Made by a program: the position numbers and the translations under genes
Notes under the pieces: generated by a model
Seen by the model: the letters and a program-made list of their open reading frames with translations, nothing else
What the model was told of the DNA's origin: nothing
Database searches by the model: none
Assembly (NCBI GenBank): GCA_029961075.1
Contig: JASBVL010000002.1
Span: 1 to 64,000, forward strand
Length of the DNA: 64,000 bases
Direction: 5' to 3'
DNA from: Sphaerobacter sp.
GTDB taxonomy: Bacteria > Chloroflexota > Chloroflexia > Thermomicrobiales > Thermomicrobiaceae
Part shown: piece by piece, positions 39,520-48,940 of the stretch
How positions within the stretch are numbered: position 1 is the first letter of the stretch
Layout of the letters: every line of letters starts with the position of its first letter

Positions 39520-39891
39520 CTACCGCAGGTAGCTGCCAGGGGATCGGCGACGCTCCTTGATGCGGGCAGCACGGCCGGTCAGACCGCGCAGGTAGTACAG
39601 CTTGGCCCGGCGCACCTTGCCGTGCCGCAGCACCTCGATCTTCTCCACCCGCGGGCTGTGGATCGGGAACGTGCGCTCGACCCCGATGCCGTGCGAGGCG
39701 ATCCGGCGCACCGTGAAGTTCTCGTTGATCCCGCCGCCGCGCCGCCGGATAACCACCCCTTCGAAGGGCTGGATGCGCTCCCGGTTGCCCTCGACGACCT
39801 TGACGTGGACTCGCACCGTGTCACCGGGACCAAAGTGCGGGATATCGTCCCGCAGGTGCTCCTGCTCGATACTCCTGATTACGTCCACCAT
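39520..39891 (-). CDS. rplS: 50S ribosomal protein L19
   Basis: 123 residues, full length. Typical blocks are [47 protein letters not shown] and the terminal [21 protein letters not shown]. It bridges the ribosomal subunits. The promoter at 39983-40011 gives a leader of about 85 nt with GAGGGTAG before the ATG. rnhB, yraN and mogA follow in the same direction. Confidence 0.97.
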   Translation of the reverse strand: MVDVIRSIEQEHLRDDIPHFGPGDTVRVHVKVVEGNRERIQPFEGVVIRRRGGGINENFTVRRIASHGIGVERTFPIHSPRVEKIEVLRHGKVRRAKLYYLRGLTGRAARIKERRRSPGSYLR

Positions 39892-39982
39892 GGTTGCACT
39901 ACCCTCACACCCCTACGTCGCGGTCCACGTCTCCCTGCTCGCGCCCACGCCGATAGGAGCCCGGCGGGGGCGGGCCGCGCGC

Positions 39983-40011
39983 AGTATAGCACCCGGGGGC
40001 TAGCGCCGCAA
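39983..40011 (-). promoter_or_regulatory. rplS promoter
   Basis: On the minus strand, TTGCGG (40006-40011), a 17-base spacer and TGC-TATACT (-10 at 39983-39988). It overlaps the last codons of the upstream methyltransferase/reductase gene. Confidence 0.7.
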
Positions 40012-41895
40012 CGGTGCCCGGAGCCGCCGGTCGGTCAGCGCCTCGAGCACCTCCGCCGCCACCTCGTACCGGCCGAACGACGGCATGATGTAGATGCCGT
40101 GCACCAGCTCCCGCGCCGCCTCAACCAGCTCTCGCGCCATCGCGACGCCCTCGCGCCGCCCCTCGCTGCCGGCGCGGCGCATGCGCTCCCGCGCCTCGTC
40201 GGTGAGGCGGATGCCCGGCACCTCGTTGTGGAGGAACTCGGCATGGCGATGACTCTGGAGCGGCAGCACCCCGAGCAGCACCGGCACGGGGATCGGGCCG
40301 TACCGCTCCTCGTAGAGGGCGGCGAAGCGGGTCCACGTCTCCACGGCAAAGACCGGCTGGGTCATGACCAGATCCGCCCCGGCCGAGATCTTGGCGTGCA
40401 GCCGCTCCGCCTCGTGGAGCAGGTCGTCTCGGGTGGGATCGGCCGCGACCGCGACGGTGAAGCTCGCCATCTGCCCGATCGACGCCCCGGCGGCATCCGT
40501 CCCCTGATTGAACGAGCGGATGATCCGGACCAGCCCGATCGAGTCCACATCGTAGACCGGCGTGGCGTCGGGATAGTCTCCCAGGCTCGGCGGGTCGCCG
40601 GTCAGGGCGATGATGTTGCGGACCCCCATCGCGTGGGCGCCGATCAGGTCCGATTGGAGGCCCATCAGGTTGCGATCCCGGGTGGTGAAGTGCAGGATCG
40701 TCTCGACGCCGACCTGCTGCTGGATCAGGTAGCAGAGCGTCAGCGCGCTCATGCGGACGCGGGCCATCGGGCTGTCGGCCACGTTGATGAACTCCACGCC
40801 GGCCTGCTTCAGTAGCTCGGCGCCGGCCAGCGTCTTGCGCGCGTTGAGCCCCTTCGGCGGATCCACCTCGACGCTGACGACGAACTCTTTGCCCAGCTTC
40901 TGGGCCAGGCGGGTCGGCCCCTCGGGGGCCAGGACCTCGCGCCGCGGCGGCCGCACCTCGATCCGCTCGGGCGGCGTGGGCGCTTCGACCTGCGCCAGCT
41001 CGTCGATGGCCTGCCGCATCGCCCGGATATGCACCGGCGTGGTGCCGCAGCAGCCACCGACGATCGACAGCCCCATCCGCACCGCATCGCGGGCGTAGGC
41101 CGCGAAGTACTCCGGGGCCGACGGGTAGATCACCCGCCCGCCGACCTGCATCGGCCAGCCCGCGTTCGGCTGCCCCGAGAAGCGGCAGCCCGGCGGGGCG
41201 ACCCGGACCATCCGACGCAGCACCTCACGGGTCGAGCGCGGCCCCACGCTGCAGTTGGCCCCGATCACCGCGACCCCCAGCTCGCTCAGCACCGCCACGA
41301 CCTCGTCCACGGTGTTGCCGGCGAGGGTCTGCTCGTCGTCGACAAAGGTCATCTGCGCCACGATCGGCAGGTCGGACACCTGCCGCGCCGCCTCGACCGC
41401 GGCGCGCATCTCGGCCAGCGCGCCGATGGTCTCGATCATCAGGAGATCCACCCCGCCCTCGAGCAGGCCCTCGACCTGCTCGCGATAGGCTGCGATGACC
41501 GCGTCGACCGGCGTGCCGCCGATCGGCGGCAGGGTGCGCCCGGTCGGCCCGATCGAACCGGCGATGAGCACCGGCTGGCCGCTGATCTCCCGCGCCTCGC
41601 GTGCGTTGCGCGCCGCGCGCCGGTTGATCTCGCGCACCCTCGTCGCCAGCCCGTACGGCTCCAGCTTGAACCGGTTCGCGCCGAAGGAGTTGGTTTCGAT
41701 GATCTCCGCGCCGGCCGCGATGTACTCACGGTGGATGTCGACGACGAGGTCCGGATTGGTGAGATTGACCTCATCAAAGCAGGCGTCGAGGGGGATACCG
41801 CGCTCGTAGAGCAGCGTCCCCATGGCACCGTCACACAGGATCGGCCCGCGCGCCAGTCGCTCGAGAAACGGGTGCGTCACGCCACCCCCATTCAT
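40000..41895 (-). CDS. bifunctional homocysteine S-methyltransferase / 5,10-methylenetetrahydrofolate reductase
   Basis: 631 residues, a fusion as in YitJ-like proteins. The N-terminal half (about 1-300) is a homocysteine methyltransferase with DGAMGTLLYERG and zinc cysteines in GANCSVG and GGCCGTTP. The C-terminal half (about 330-620) is an MTHFR barrel with SVEVDPPKG, NIIALTGDPP and MTQPVF. The chain lacks the cobalamin domains of MetH, so the methyl donor is probably S-methylmethionine or another, or an outside cobalamin protein. The ATG at 41895 has no clear ribosome site; a GTG at 41880 follows GGGGGTGG. Confidence 0.9.
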   Translation of the reverse strand: MNGGGVTHPFLERLARGPILCDGAMGTLLYERGIPLDACFDEVNLTNPDLVVDIHREYIAAGAEIIETNSFGANRFKLEPYGLATRVREINRRAARNAREAREISGQPVLIAGSIGPTGRTLPPIGGTPVDAVIAAYREQVEGLLEGGVDLLMIETIGALAEMRAAVEAARQVSDLPIVAQMTFVDDEQTLAGNTVDEVVAVLSELGVAVIGANCSVGPRSTREVLRRMVRVAPPGCRFSGQPNAGWPMQVGGRVIYPSAPEYFAAYARDAVRMGLSIVGGCCGTTPVHIRAMRQAIDELAQVEAPTPPERIEVRPPRREVLAPEGPTRLAQKLGKEFVVSVEVDPPKGLNARKTLAGAELLKQAGVEFINVADSPMARVRMSALTLCYLIQQQVGVETILHFTTRDRNLMGLQSDLIGAHAMGVRNIIALTGDPPSLGDYPDATPVYDVDSIGLVRIIRSFNQGTDAAGASIGQMASFTVAVAADPTRDDLLHEAERLHAKISAGADLVMTQPVFAVETWTRFAALYEERYGPIPVPVLLGVLPLQSHRHAEFLHNEVPGIRLTDEARERMRRAGSEGRREGVAMARELVEAARELVHGIYIMPSFGRYEVAAEVLEALTDRRLRAPLRR

Positions 41896-41935
41896 CGGTC
41901 AGCCGCGGCACCACCCGGCCGCGCCCTGGGCCGGA

Positions 41936-41944
41936 ATTGTAGCA
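41936..41944 (-). promoter_or_regulatory. extended -10 promoter of the methyltransferase/MTHFR gene
   Basis: The minus strand reads TGC-TACAAT (-10 at 41936-41941) without a clear -35. The predicted leader is only about 35 nt, too short for a SAM or B12 riboswitch. Confidence 0.5.
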
Positions 41945-41996
41945 CTGACGCGGCAGCCGATGGCCCGCCGGGGGCCACCGACGCGCCGTGACCGTG

Positions 41997-42028
41997 TTGC
42001 ATCTCAAGCGAGAATGGGGTATCGTCTA
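41997..42028 (+). promoter_or_regulatory. promoter candidate of the ECF sigma/anti-sigma operon
   Basis: TTGCAT (41997-42002), a 17-base spacer and TATCGT (42020-42025). The overlapping CGTCTA (42023-42028) is a typical ECF-sigma -10, so autoregulation is possible, but no matching GGAAC-type -35 is obvious. Confidence 0.4.
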
Positions 42029-42154
42029 CCTGCATGTACACTATCGCTGGCTCTCAGGTGACAGATGACCTTCCCGCCACGGCCGGTGGTGCTGGCATAC
42101 ATCCCACAACCAGGGGCGCGGCTCGCTCGTTAGAAGGATACGGAGGACCTCGTT

Positions 42155-42742
42155 ATGGATGGCTCTGCCGTCGTGCCTGTGGACGAGGCCGCATGGATCA
42201 GCCGGGCGAAGGAGGGTGACCAGGCAGCCTTTGAAGCGATCTTCCAGCACTACGAGCGGCAGATCTACGGCTTCATCTACCGCATGATGGGCAATGCCGA
42301 GGACGCCAGCGATCTGACCCAGGAGTGCTTCATCCGAGCTTACCGGGGGCTTGCGCAGACCTCGGAGGACCTCAACATCTCCGCGTGGCTGCACCGGATC
42401 GCTTCGAATGCGTGCCTCGACGTCCTCCGCCGCCGCCAGCGGATCCGCTGGCTCCCGTGGGAGACGCACAAGCACGAACATCTCCTCCACGGACGCCCGT
42501 TGGATGATCCCGAGCGTCGCGCGCTGAGCCAGGAGACACAAGCCGTGGTGCAGCAGGTCCTTCAGCAGATGAGCCCGCGCAACCGCATGGCGCTCATTCT
42601 GCGCGAGTTCGAGGGCATGTCCTGCGAAGACATCGGCCAGGTCATGGGGTTGTCCCGCTCCGCGGTCAAGTCGGTCCTCTTCCGCGCGCGGGAGGAGTTC
42701 CGCCGGATCTACCGGCGCCTGGAGGAGCCAGTCAGGGCATGA
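42155..42742 (+). CDS. ECF-type RNA polymerase sigma factor
   Basis: 195 residues. Region 2 (about 25-95) has FEAIFQHYERQIYGFIYRMMGNAEDASDLTQECFIRAYRGL and WLHRIASNACLDVLRRR; region 4 (about 125-185) has the helix-turn-helix REFEGMSCEDIGQVMGLSRSAVKSVLFRAREEF. It lacks sigma region 3, as ECF factors do. GGAGGACCTCGTT precedes the ATG. The next gene, its likely anti-sigma, overlaps by four bases (ATGA), so the pair is translationally coupled. Confidence 0.93.
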   Translation: MDGSAVVPVDEAAWISRAKEGDQAAFEAIFQHYERQIYGFIYRMMGNAEDASDLTQECFIRAYRGLAQTSEDLNISAWLHRIASNACLDVLRRRQRIRWLPWETHKHEHLLHGRPLDDPERRALSQETQAVVQQVLQQMSPRNRMALILREFEGMSCEDIGQVMGLSRSAVKSVLFRAREEFRRIYRRLEEPVRA

Positions 42743-44373
42743 GCCGGCAAGGGTGCAAGTCCATCCGGCCACTCATATCGGCCTACATGGACGGGGAGTT
42801 GATGCCGGACGAAGTCCGGCGACTCCTGGAGCACCTTGCCCACTGCGACGAGTGCGCTACCCTCCTTCGTGAGTACCAACTCCTGCGCGAGCAGGTCCGC
42901 GAGCTGCTCCCGCCACCCCCACCACCCGATGACCTCGCCAAACAGGTCTGGCAGCAGACGGTCGAGCGGGGCGCACCCTCCCGCTTCCACCGCTGGTTCG
43001 GCGTGTCCGGCAGCCGCGTCGGGCTGTCCGCCGTCGGCACCTTTGCCGTCATCCTGATCGCCGCTGCCTTCCTCCTCGTGCGCGGCTACGAGCGCAACCT
43101 CACCCCCGCCGTGACGGGGCCGGACGCCACGGTCATCCAGCAGTGGCCGGTCCAGCAGCCGATCGAGATCACCTTCAACAAGGCGATGGACCCGGTATCG
43201 GTGCAGGAGCACCTGCGCATCATCCCGCTGTCGGAGCAGGAGCGGCTGCCGATCAGTTGGCGCGGGAGCAAGCAGCTCATCATCGGCGCGAGCCCGACGG
43301 AGACCGTCCCGCTGCTCCCGAACACCGACTATCTCATCACCATCCTGCCAGGCGCGCGGGACGCCTATGGCGGCGCCTTGGCGAAGGCGTGGACCTTGCG
43401 TCTCCACACCACGCCCGCGCTCGCCCAGGGGCCGGATCCGACGGCGACACCGACCACCGCGCCAGCACCAACGGCCACCAGCACGGTCCCGCCCACCGCC
43501 GAGCAGTCGCCCTCGGCGCCAGCGGTCGTGGCTTCGGCCACGCAGGCCGGCCGGGACGAGCTGCCCGGGACCGAGCCGGTGCAGCCCGACACCCCGACCC
43601 AGCCGGGCAACGGCCGCGGCCAACCGAGCCCGGGCACCGGCACGCCGGGTGCGCGCCAGCCCAGCCCGACGACGAGCCCGGCACCGGCGACGCCCGCGAC
43701 ACCCACCCCACCGGCCGACACGCCGACGCCCCAGCCAACAATCCCGGCCCCGACGGCGACCCCGACGCCGGTGCCGGTCACCGGCGCCTTCGGGAGCGTC
43801 TACTGGGCTCAGGAGAGCGTGCGGGCGCGCCTCGGTGCCCCCGACCCGCGCGGCGCCTACAGCACCTCGGCCGCCGTCCTCGACTTCCAGCGGGGAACGA
43901 TGTACGCGCGCTTCGACACCTATCAGATCTACGTCCTGAACAACAGCACCGGGACGTGGAGCCTGGAGGCGGACACCTGGACCGCATCGGACCCGGCCTA
44001 CGGCGGTCCCGCGCCTGAGCCGAACCTCTGGGTCCCGAGCACGCGCTTCGGCAAGCTCTGGACAGAGCATCCGGCCATCCGGCAGCAGCTCGGCTACGCC
44101 ACGACCGACACGGCCCATGAGCCCATGGACGGCCGCATCCAGGAGTTTGCCAACGGCCTCATGCTCTACAGCGACCAGGGCTTCGTCTACGTCCTCTACT
44201 TCGACGCCGGCAGCACCACCGGCGGCACGTGGGAGATCTACCCCGACACGTCCGGTCACGGCGACCTCCTGACGCCGACCCCGGCGCCGCAGCCGGCCGC
44301 GTCCGAGCCCCCGGCCTCCCCGCCCGCCGCGACGCCTGAAGAGCAGCCCCCGGGCGCTTCCCCGACCCCCTAA
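42739..44373 (+). CDS. membrane anti-sigma factor with large ectodomain (zf-HC2, Ig-like, LGFP-like)
   Basis: 544 residues. The N-terminal zinc-binding anti-sigma domain (about 1-58) has HLAHCDEC (His32, Cys36, Cys39). One transmembrane helix spans about 94-115. The ectodomain has an Ig-like domain with a SbsA-type ITFNKAMDPVSV strand (about 120-232), a Pro/Thr-rich linker (about 233-348), and a C-terminal module (about 350-515) with WTEHPAIRQQLGYATTD and QEFANGLMLY, close to LGFP cell-wall repeats. It should hold the sigma factor at the membrane until a wall or surface signal releases it. Confidence 0.85.
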   Translation: MSRQGCKSIRPLISAYMDGELMPDEVRRLLEHLAHCDECATLLREYQLLREQVRELLPPPPPPDDLAKQVWQQTVERGAPSRFHRWFGVSGSRVGLSAVGTFAVILIAAAFLLVRGYERNLTPAVTGPDATVIQQWPVQQPIEITFNKAMDPVSVQEHLRIIPLSEQERLPISWRGSKQLIIGASPTETVPLLPNTDYLITILPGARDAYGGALAKAWTLRLHTTPALAQGPDPTATPTTAPAPTATSTVPPTAEQSPSAPAVVASATQAGRDELPGTEPVQPDTPTQPGNGRGQPSPGTGTPGARQPSPTTSPAPATPATPTPPADTPTPQPTIPAPTATPTPVPVTGAFGSVYWAQESVRARLGAPDPRGAYSTSAAVLDFQRGTMYARFDTYQIYVLNNSTGTWSLEADTWTASDPAYGGPAPEPNLWVPSTRFGKLWTEHPAIRQQLGYATTDTAHEPMDGRIQEFANGLMLYSDQGFVYVLYFDAGSTTGGTWEIYPDTSGHGDLLTPTPAPQPAASEPPASPPAATPEEQPPGASPTP

Positions 44374-44466
44374 CCCCGAGTGCTGAGATCGCCCGCGGGC
44401 GACCCACCGTGGGGCAGGATCCCCTCCGGGTCCCAGTCCCGCCACGCGGCGCCCATGGGCGTCGGC

Positions 44467-45408
44467 TCACACGGTCGACTGGAGCAGCACCGCCACGGTG
44501 TTGTAGGCCGCGTGGGTCACGATCGACGCCGTCGTCCCCATGCGCTGGCGCTCCAGGCCCAGCAGGACGCTCAGCAAGAAGACCCCGAGGACGATCACGC
44601 TGAATCCGTACTGGACGTGAGTGACGGAGAAGACCAGCGAGGTGAACACGATCCCGTAGCGCGGCTGGATCGCGCCACGGAAGAGGATCTCTTCCCCGAT
44701 CCCGGCGGTCAGCCCGAGCGTGACCGCGCCCGGGACGTTGGCCACCTCCTGCGTCATCGTGCGGAGCCGCTCCTCCAGCTCGCGCTCCAGCCCGGGCTGC
44801 AGCGCCTGGGTGAGCGCGCCAGCCACCCCGCTGATGAAGAAGGCAACCAGCACCAGGGCGAGCGCAATGGCGAACTCGCGCGGGGTGAGCAACCGCAGCC
44901 CGAGCCGCCGCACCGCGGATCGCAGGTCACGCCTGATCCAGGTGCCCACGGCCAGGAACGCCAGGAGGACGAACATCACCGTTTGCACCACCAGCTCGTC
45001 GGCGCCGACGGGGCGGTAGGCGACGTCGTCCGCGGTTGAGACGCCGAGCAGCGGGAAACCGACCAGCGTGGCGGTGAGGATCGCCAGGCCAACCATGTCC
45101 GGGATCGAGGTCGGATCGAACGGCATGGCCCGGGCCAGGAGGCGGCGCACCGGCGGGAGGAGCGGCAGCCCCAGCCCGAGCCCCACCGCCAGTGCCGCAC
45201 CGCCGGCCGGCGCCGTCCCGGCCGTCCCGGCCGCCTCCCCGAGGAGGAGCATGCCCGCCCCGGCGAGGACGAGCAGGGCGCTGACCAAGCCGAACGCCAC
45301 GTAGAGGAGTATCCCCAGCACGCGGTTGGTCTGGGCGCTGCTGGTCCAGACAGCCAACAGTGCCCCGACTCCGACGGTGATCACCGCCAAGCCGATGGTC
45401 TCCGTCAT
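44467..45408 (-). CDS. CPBP-family intramembrane metalloprotease
   Basis: 313 residues with about eight membrane helices. The CPBP (Rce1-like, Abi) motifs are present: GEEILFRG (EExxxR), FSVTHVQYG (His) and VTHAAYNTVA (HxxxN). Such proteins cleave prenylated or membrane substrates, some anti-sigma factors among them. It lies convergent with the anti-sigma gene with 93 bases between. A proteolytic link to that anti-sigma is possible but unproven. Confidence 0.88.
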   Translation of the reverse strand: MTETIGLAVITVGVGALLAVWTSSAQTNRVLGILLYVAFGLVSALLVLAGAGMLLLGEAAGTAGTAPAGGAALAVGLGLGLPLLPPVRRLLARAMPFDPTSIPDMVGLAILTATLVGFPLLGVSTADDVAYRPVGADELVVQTVMFVLLAFLAVGTWIRRDLRSAVRRLGLRLLTPREFAIALALVLVAFFISGVAGALTQALQPGLERELEERLRTMTQEVANVPGAVTLGLTAGIGEEILFRGAIQPRYGIVFTSLVFSVTHVQYGFSVIVLGVFLLSVLLGLERQRMGTTASIVTHAAYNTVAVLLQSTV

Positions 45409-45490
45409 ACCAGGCTTCTCCTCTCGGTCGGCGCAATCGGCCGGGGTGGTCGCCCCACTGGCCGTCGACGGGGGCAGCCGCTGGCGCCCA

Positions 45491-45499
45491 TGCTACACT
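45491..45499 (+). promoter_or_regulatory. extended -10 promoter of parB
   Basis: TGC-TACACT (-10 at 45494-45499), no good -35. The predicted start is near 45506, about 35 nt before the ATG at 45541. An in-frame ATG at 45490 lies upstream of the -10 and cannot be used. Confidence 0.5.
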
Positions 45500-45540
45500 C
45501 TCACTGCCACATGGCGCGGCCGGATGAGGGGACGAGAAGG

Positions 45541-46416
45541 ATGGCGCAGCGCAAAGGGGGACTCGGCCGGGGGCTGGACGCGCTGATCCAGGCGCAGGGC
45601 GGCCCGGCCGACGCGGGAGGCATCCAGCACGTCGAGCTCGACGCCATCGAGCCGAACCCGTTTCAGCCCCGGACCGACTTCGATCCAGACCAGCTCGCCA
45701 GCCTCGCGGCGTCGATCCGCGAGCACGGCGTGATCCAGCCGCTGGTGCTGGCGCAGAGTGACGGCGCCACCCCCTACCGCATCCTCGCCGGGGAGCGCCG
45801 CTGGCGCGCCGCCCGGCTGGCGGGGCTCCGCACGGTGCCCGCGATCGTCCGCGACTCGACGCCGCGCGAGCTGCTCGAGGTGGCGCTGGTCGAGAACGTC
45901 CAGCGCGCCGATCTGACCGTCATCGAGGAGGCGACCGCCTACCGCCAGCTCATCGAGGAGTTCGGTCTCACCCAGGCCGAGGTGGCCGCCCGCGTCGGCA
46001 AGAGCCGCGTCGCGATCACGAACGCGCTGCGCATCCTCGACGCGCCGGAGGAGGTCCGCGCCGCGGTCGTCGCCGGGCAGATCACCGAAGGGCACGCCCG
46101 GGCGCTGCTCGGGCTCCCGCTGGCGGTCGAGCAGGTGGCCGCCCTGCAGATCGTGATCGCCCGAGACCTGAGCGTCCGCCAGACCGAGCAATTGGTGCGC
46201 GACTGGCGCAGCGGCAAGCGCCCGGCGGCGCCTGCCCGACCGGCTCCCTCGCCGACCATCCAGCGGCTGGAGGATCAGTTCCGGCGCGCCCTCGGCACCA
46301 AGGTGGAGCTGCGGCGCGGTCGCTCGGGCGGGCGGCTCGTGATCCACTTCTTCACCGACGAGGAACTGGACGGCCTCTACCGGCGCATCGTCGGCGAGGA
46401 CGCGGACGACTGGTAG
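45541..46416 (+). CDS. parB: ParB/Spo0J chromosome-partitioning protein
   Basis: 291 residues. It starts with MAQRKGGLGRGLDALI, the ParA-activating N-terminus of chromosomal ParB. The CTP-binding ParB/Srx domain has PNPFQPRTDFD, HGVIQPLVL and the GERRWRAA box; the helix-turn-helix is LTQAEVAARVGKSRVAITNALRIL; a C-terminal dimer domain ends the chain. It binds parS and spreads by CTP-dependent clamping. parA normally precedes parB but is absent here: the upstream gene is a divergent CPBP protease. No parS-like 16-mer was recognised in the flanks by eye. Confidence 0.93.
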   Translation: MAQRKGGLGRGLDALIQAQGGPADAGGIQHVELDAIEPNPFQPRTDFDPDQLASLAASIREHGVIQPLVLAQSDGATPYRILAGERRWRAARLAGLRTVPAIVRDSTPRELLEVALVENVQRADLTVIEEATAYRQLIEEFGLTQAEVAARVGKSRVAITNALRILDAPEEVRAAVVAGQITEGHARALLGLPLAVEQVAALQIVIARDLSVRQTEQLVRDWRSGKRPAAPARPAPSPTIQRLEDQFRRALGTKVELRRGRSGGRLVIHFFTDEELDGLYRRIVGEDADDW

Positions 46417-46476
46417 CAGCACGCGGCGCGAGTGGCCCGCCACGGCAGCCGCCGGACCGCTCCAGCCCGCGCACCG

Positions 46477-47886
46477 CTACAGCGCGAGACGCTCGCGCAG
46501 GGCGGCCACGAGCTCCGCGATCGGCACGCGCACCTGCTCCATGCTGTCGCGGTCCCGGATCGTGACCGAGTCGTCCTCCAGCGTGTCGTAGTCGATGGTC
46601 ACGCACAGAGGCGTGCCGATCTCGTCCTGCCGCCGGTAGCGGCGCCCGATGCTCTGCGTCTCGTCGTAGTCGGTGGGGAACTCGGGCCGCAGCAGCGCCC
46701 AGACCTCCTGGGCCTTGGCCACCAGCTCCGGCTTCCGCATCAGCGGCAGCACCGCCGCCTTGTAGGGTGCCATGCGCGGGTGGAAGCGCAGCACGACGCG
46801 CCGGTACGGCTTCCCGGCCACGTCGACCGCATCCTCCTCGTGGTAGGCGTCGAGCAGCAGGACCAGCAGCAGCCGGTCCACCCCCATGGTCGGCTCGATG
46901 ACGTGCGGCAGGTAGCGCTCGCCCGTCTGCTGGTCGAAGTAGGTCAGGTCGACCCCGCTGTACTCCTGATGCCGCCGCAGATCGAAATCGGTGCGATAGG
47001 CCAGGCCGCACAGCTCTTTCCAGCCGAACGGGAAGAGATACTCGAAGTCGATGGTGCGCTTCGAGTAGTGGGACAGCTCCGACGGCCCGTGCTCCCGCCG
47101 CCGCAGCCGCTCCGTCCCCAGCCCGATGTAGCTGAGGAAGGCCTGCATCGCATCGAGCCACTGCTCGAAGTGCGTCTCCCAGCCGTTCGGGTGGATGAAG
47201 TACTCGATCTCCATCTGCTCGAACTCGAGCAGACGGAAAATGAAATTCCCCGGCGTGATCTCGTTGCGGAAGGCCTTGCCGATCTGCGCGATGCCGAAGG
47301 GGATCTTGACGCGGCTGGACTGCAGCACGCTCCGGTAGTCGAGGAAGATGGCCTGGGCGGTCTCCGGCCGCAGGAACACCGGCGTCCCCGCGGACTCGAC
47401 CGGCCCGAGGAAGGTGCGGAACATGAGGTTGAACTGGCGCACCGGCGTCCAGTCGCGCTGGCCGCAGGTGGGACAGGCGGGCTGCTGCTCCTGGATGATC
47501 CGGTTCAGCTCCTCCAGCGAGAGCCCATCGGCCGGGATCCCCAGTCGCTCCTCGATCAGCGTGTCGGCCCGGTAGCGCGACCGGCAGTTCCGGCAATCAA
47601 TCAGCGGGTCATTGAACTCGTCGACGTGCCCGGACGCTTCCCAGGTACGTGGGTGAAGCAGGATCGAGCCGTCCAGCCCCACGATGTCGGGCCGCAACTG
47701 CACGAAGAACCGCCACCAGGCATGCTTGATGTTCCGGCGCAGCTCCACGCCCAGCGGCCCGAAGTCCCAGGTATTGGCGAGCCCGCCGTAGATCTCGCTT
47801 CCCGGAAAGACGAAGCCTCGCCGTTTGGCCAGGGCGACGATCGTGTCCATCGACACCGGCGTCTTTGGCGTCTGCTCCGCGCCCAT
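46477..47886 (-). CDS. glyS: glycyl-tRNA synthetase, dimeric (eukaryal/archaeal-like) type
   Basis: 469 residues, alpha2-type class II synthetase, not the bacterial alpha2beta2 type. Motifs include [24 protein letters not shown], a CRNC/CPTCG zinc-binding insertion, [15 protein letters not shown], motif 2 [11 protein letters not shown] and motif 3 [17 protein letters not shown]-terminal anticodon domain begins near [26 protein letters not shown] precedes the ATG at 47886 at slightly long spacing; the ATG at 47850 ([11 protein letters not shown]) is the alternative. Confidence 0.93.
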   Translation of the reverse strand: MGAEQTPKTPVSMDTIVALAKRRGFVFPGSEIYGGLANTWDFGPLGVELRRNIKHAWWRFFVQLRPDIVGLDGSILLHPRTWEASGHVDEFNDPLIDCRNCRSRYRADTLIEERLGIPADGLSLEELNRIIQEQQPACPTCGQRDWTPVRQFNLMFRTFLGPVESAGTPVFLRPETAQAIFLDYRSVLQSSRVKIPFGIAQIGKAFRNEITPGNFIFRLLEFEQMEIEYFIHPNGWETHFEQWLDAMQAFLSYIGLGTERLRRREHGPSELSHYSKRTIDFEYLFPFGWKELCGLAYRTDFDLRRHQEYSGVDLTYFDQQTGERYLPHVIEPTMGVDRLLLVLLLDAYHEEDAVDVAGKPYRRVVLRFHPRMAPYKAAVLPLMRKPELVAKAQEVWALLRPEFPTDYDETQSIGRRYRRQDEIGTPLCVTIDYDTLEDDSVTIRDRDSMEQVRVPIAELVAALRERLAL

Positions 47887-47943
47887 GTCGCTGCGCCCCT
47901 CCGCCCTGTCTGCGGGAATCATCAGTCTCCAATGACGAAGACC

Positions 47944-47965
47944 CCCCGTCGGGCGACGAGGGGAA
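47944..47965 (-). terminator. hairpin between xerC/D and glyS
   Basis: The minus strand reads CCCCTCGTCGCCCGACGGGG (stem CGTCG/CGACG with outer CCCC/GGGG and a bulge) followed by TCTTCGTC. It could end the xerC/D transcript or act as an attenuator before glyS. Confidence 0.45.
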
Positions 47966-48019
47966 TCAGGTGTCCCACCGTGCAGATCGGAGCCGCGGCC
48001 GGCGACCGCTCGCCGCGCC

Positions 48020-48940
48020 TCACTCCGAACTGTCGCTATCGTAGCACGCCGCCACCGAGGAGACGAGGGCGTGCCCGTTGGTGCGGCTGACCTGCTGGGC
48101 GACCTGCTGGTAGACCTGCGTGGTGGAGATGCTGACGTGGCCGAGCACCTGCTGGATCTCCCGCAGTGCGCGGCCGCGCGTCAGCGCGTGCGCGGCGAAC
48201 GTGTGTCGCAGGGTGTGCGGCGTGATGTCCCCCAGCTCCGCCGCCTCGGCGTAGGACTTCAGGATGAGCCAGAAGCCCTGGCGCGTCAGCCGGCTGCCGC
48301 GATGGTTCAGGAAGAGGGCCGTCTCGTCGGCCGACTGCCGCAGCAGCGGGCGACCGACCCGCAGGTACTCCTGGAGCGCGGCGACGGCGCTGTCGGACAG
48401 CGGCACCCAGCGCTGGCGCTCGGGCTTGTTGCCGCACCGGATCTGGGCCCCCTCGAGATCGACGTCCTCCACATTGAGCGCGGTCAGCTCGCTCACGCGC
48501 ATGCCGCTGGCGTAGAGGGTCTCCAGCATGGCCTTGTCGCGCAGGGCCTCCGGCGTCCGCTCGCGGGCTGGCTGGGCCAGCAGCGCCGCGACCTCCTCCG
48601 GCGTGATCGCGCGGGGGATGAACTTGTCCACCTTCGGCGACGGCAGCCCGGCGGCCGGGTCGTGGCGCAGTTCCCCGACCTCGACCAGGTAGTGACAGAA
48701 GGACTTGACGGCCGCCACCTTCCGCGCCACGGTCGCATTGGCGTACGACCGCTCGCGCAGGTGGAGCACGTAGCTGGTGAGGATGGTTTCAGTGAGTTCC
48801 TGCCAACATTGGAGCCGCTGGTGCTCTCGGAGGAACAGGCAGAACTGACTGAGGTCGTTCCGGTACGCGGATATCGTGTTGGGGGAGAACCCGCGATCCC
48901 GGCCAAGCGCGGCGAGGAACCGCTCGATCTGTTCCTCCAT
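48020..48940 (-). CDS. XerC/XerD-type tyrosine recombinase
   Basis: 306 residues. An N-terminal SAM-like core-binding domain (about 1-95: [26 protein letters not shown]) and catalytic domain with Arg in [16 protein letters not shown] (His-x-x-Arg), LGHVS (His) and the tyrosine nucleophile in TTQVYQQV. Length and architecture match chromosome-dimer-resolving Xer enzymes. AGGAGG lies 6 bases before the ATG at 48940. No integrase cargo or att-like repeats are adjacent, so a housekeeping role is likely. Confidence 0.9.
   Translation of the reverse strand: MEEQIERFLAALGRDRGFSPNTISAYRNDLSQFCLFLREHQRLQCWQELTETILTSYVLHLRERSYANATVARKVAAVKSFCHYLVEVGELRHDPAAGLPSPKVDKFIPRAITPEEVAALLAQPARERTPEALRDKAMLETLYASGMRVSELTALNVEDVDLEGAQIRCGNKPERQRWVPLSDSAVAALQEYLRVGRPLLRQSADETALFLNHRGSRLTRQGFWLILKSYAEAAELGDITPHTLRHTFAAHALTRGRALREIQQVLGHVSISTTQVYQQVAQQVSRTNGHALVSSVAACYDSDSSE

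Noticed and set aside
41896-41935. SAM or cobalamin riboswitch before the homocysteine methyltransferase/MTHFR gene
   Set aside because: The predicted leader is about 35 nt, and no conserved core was seen.
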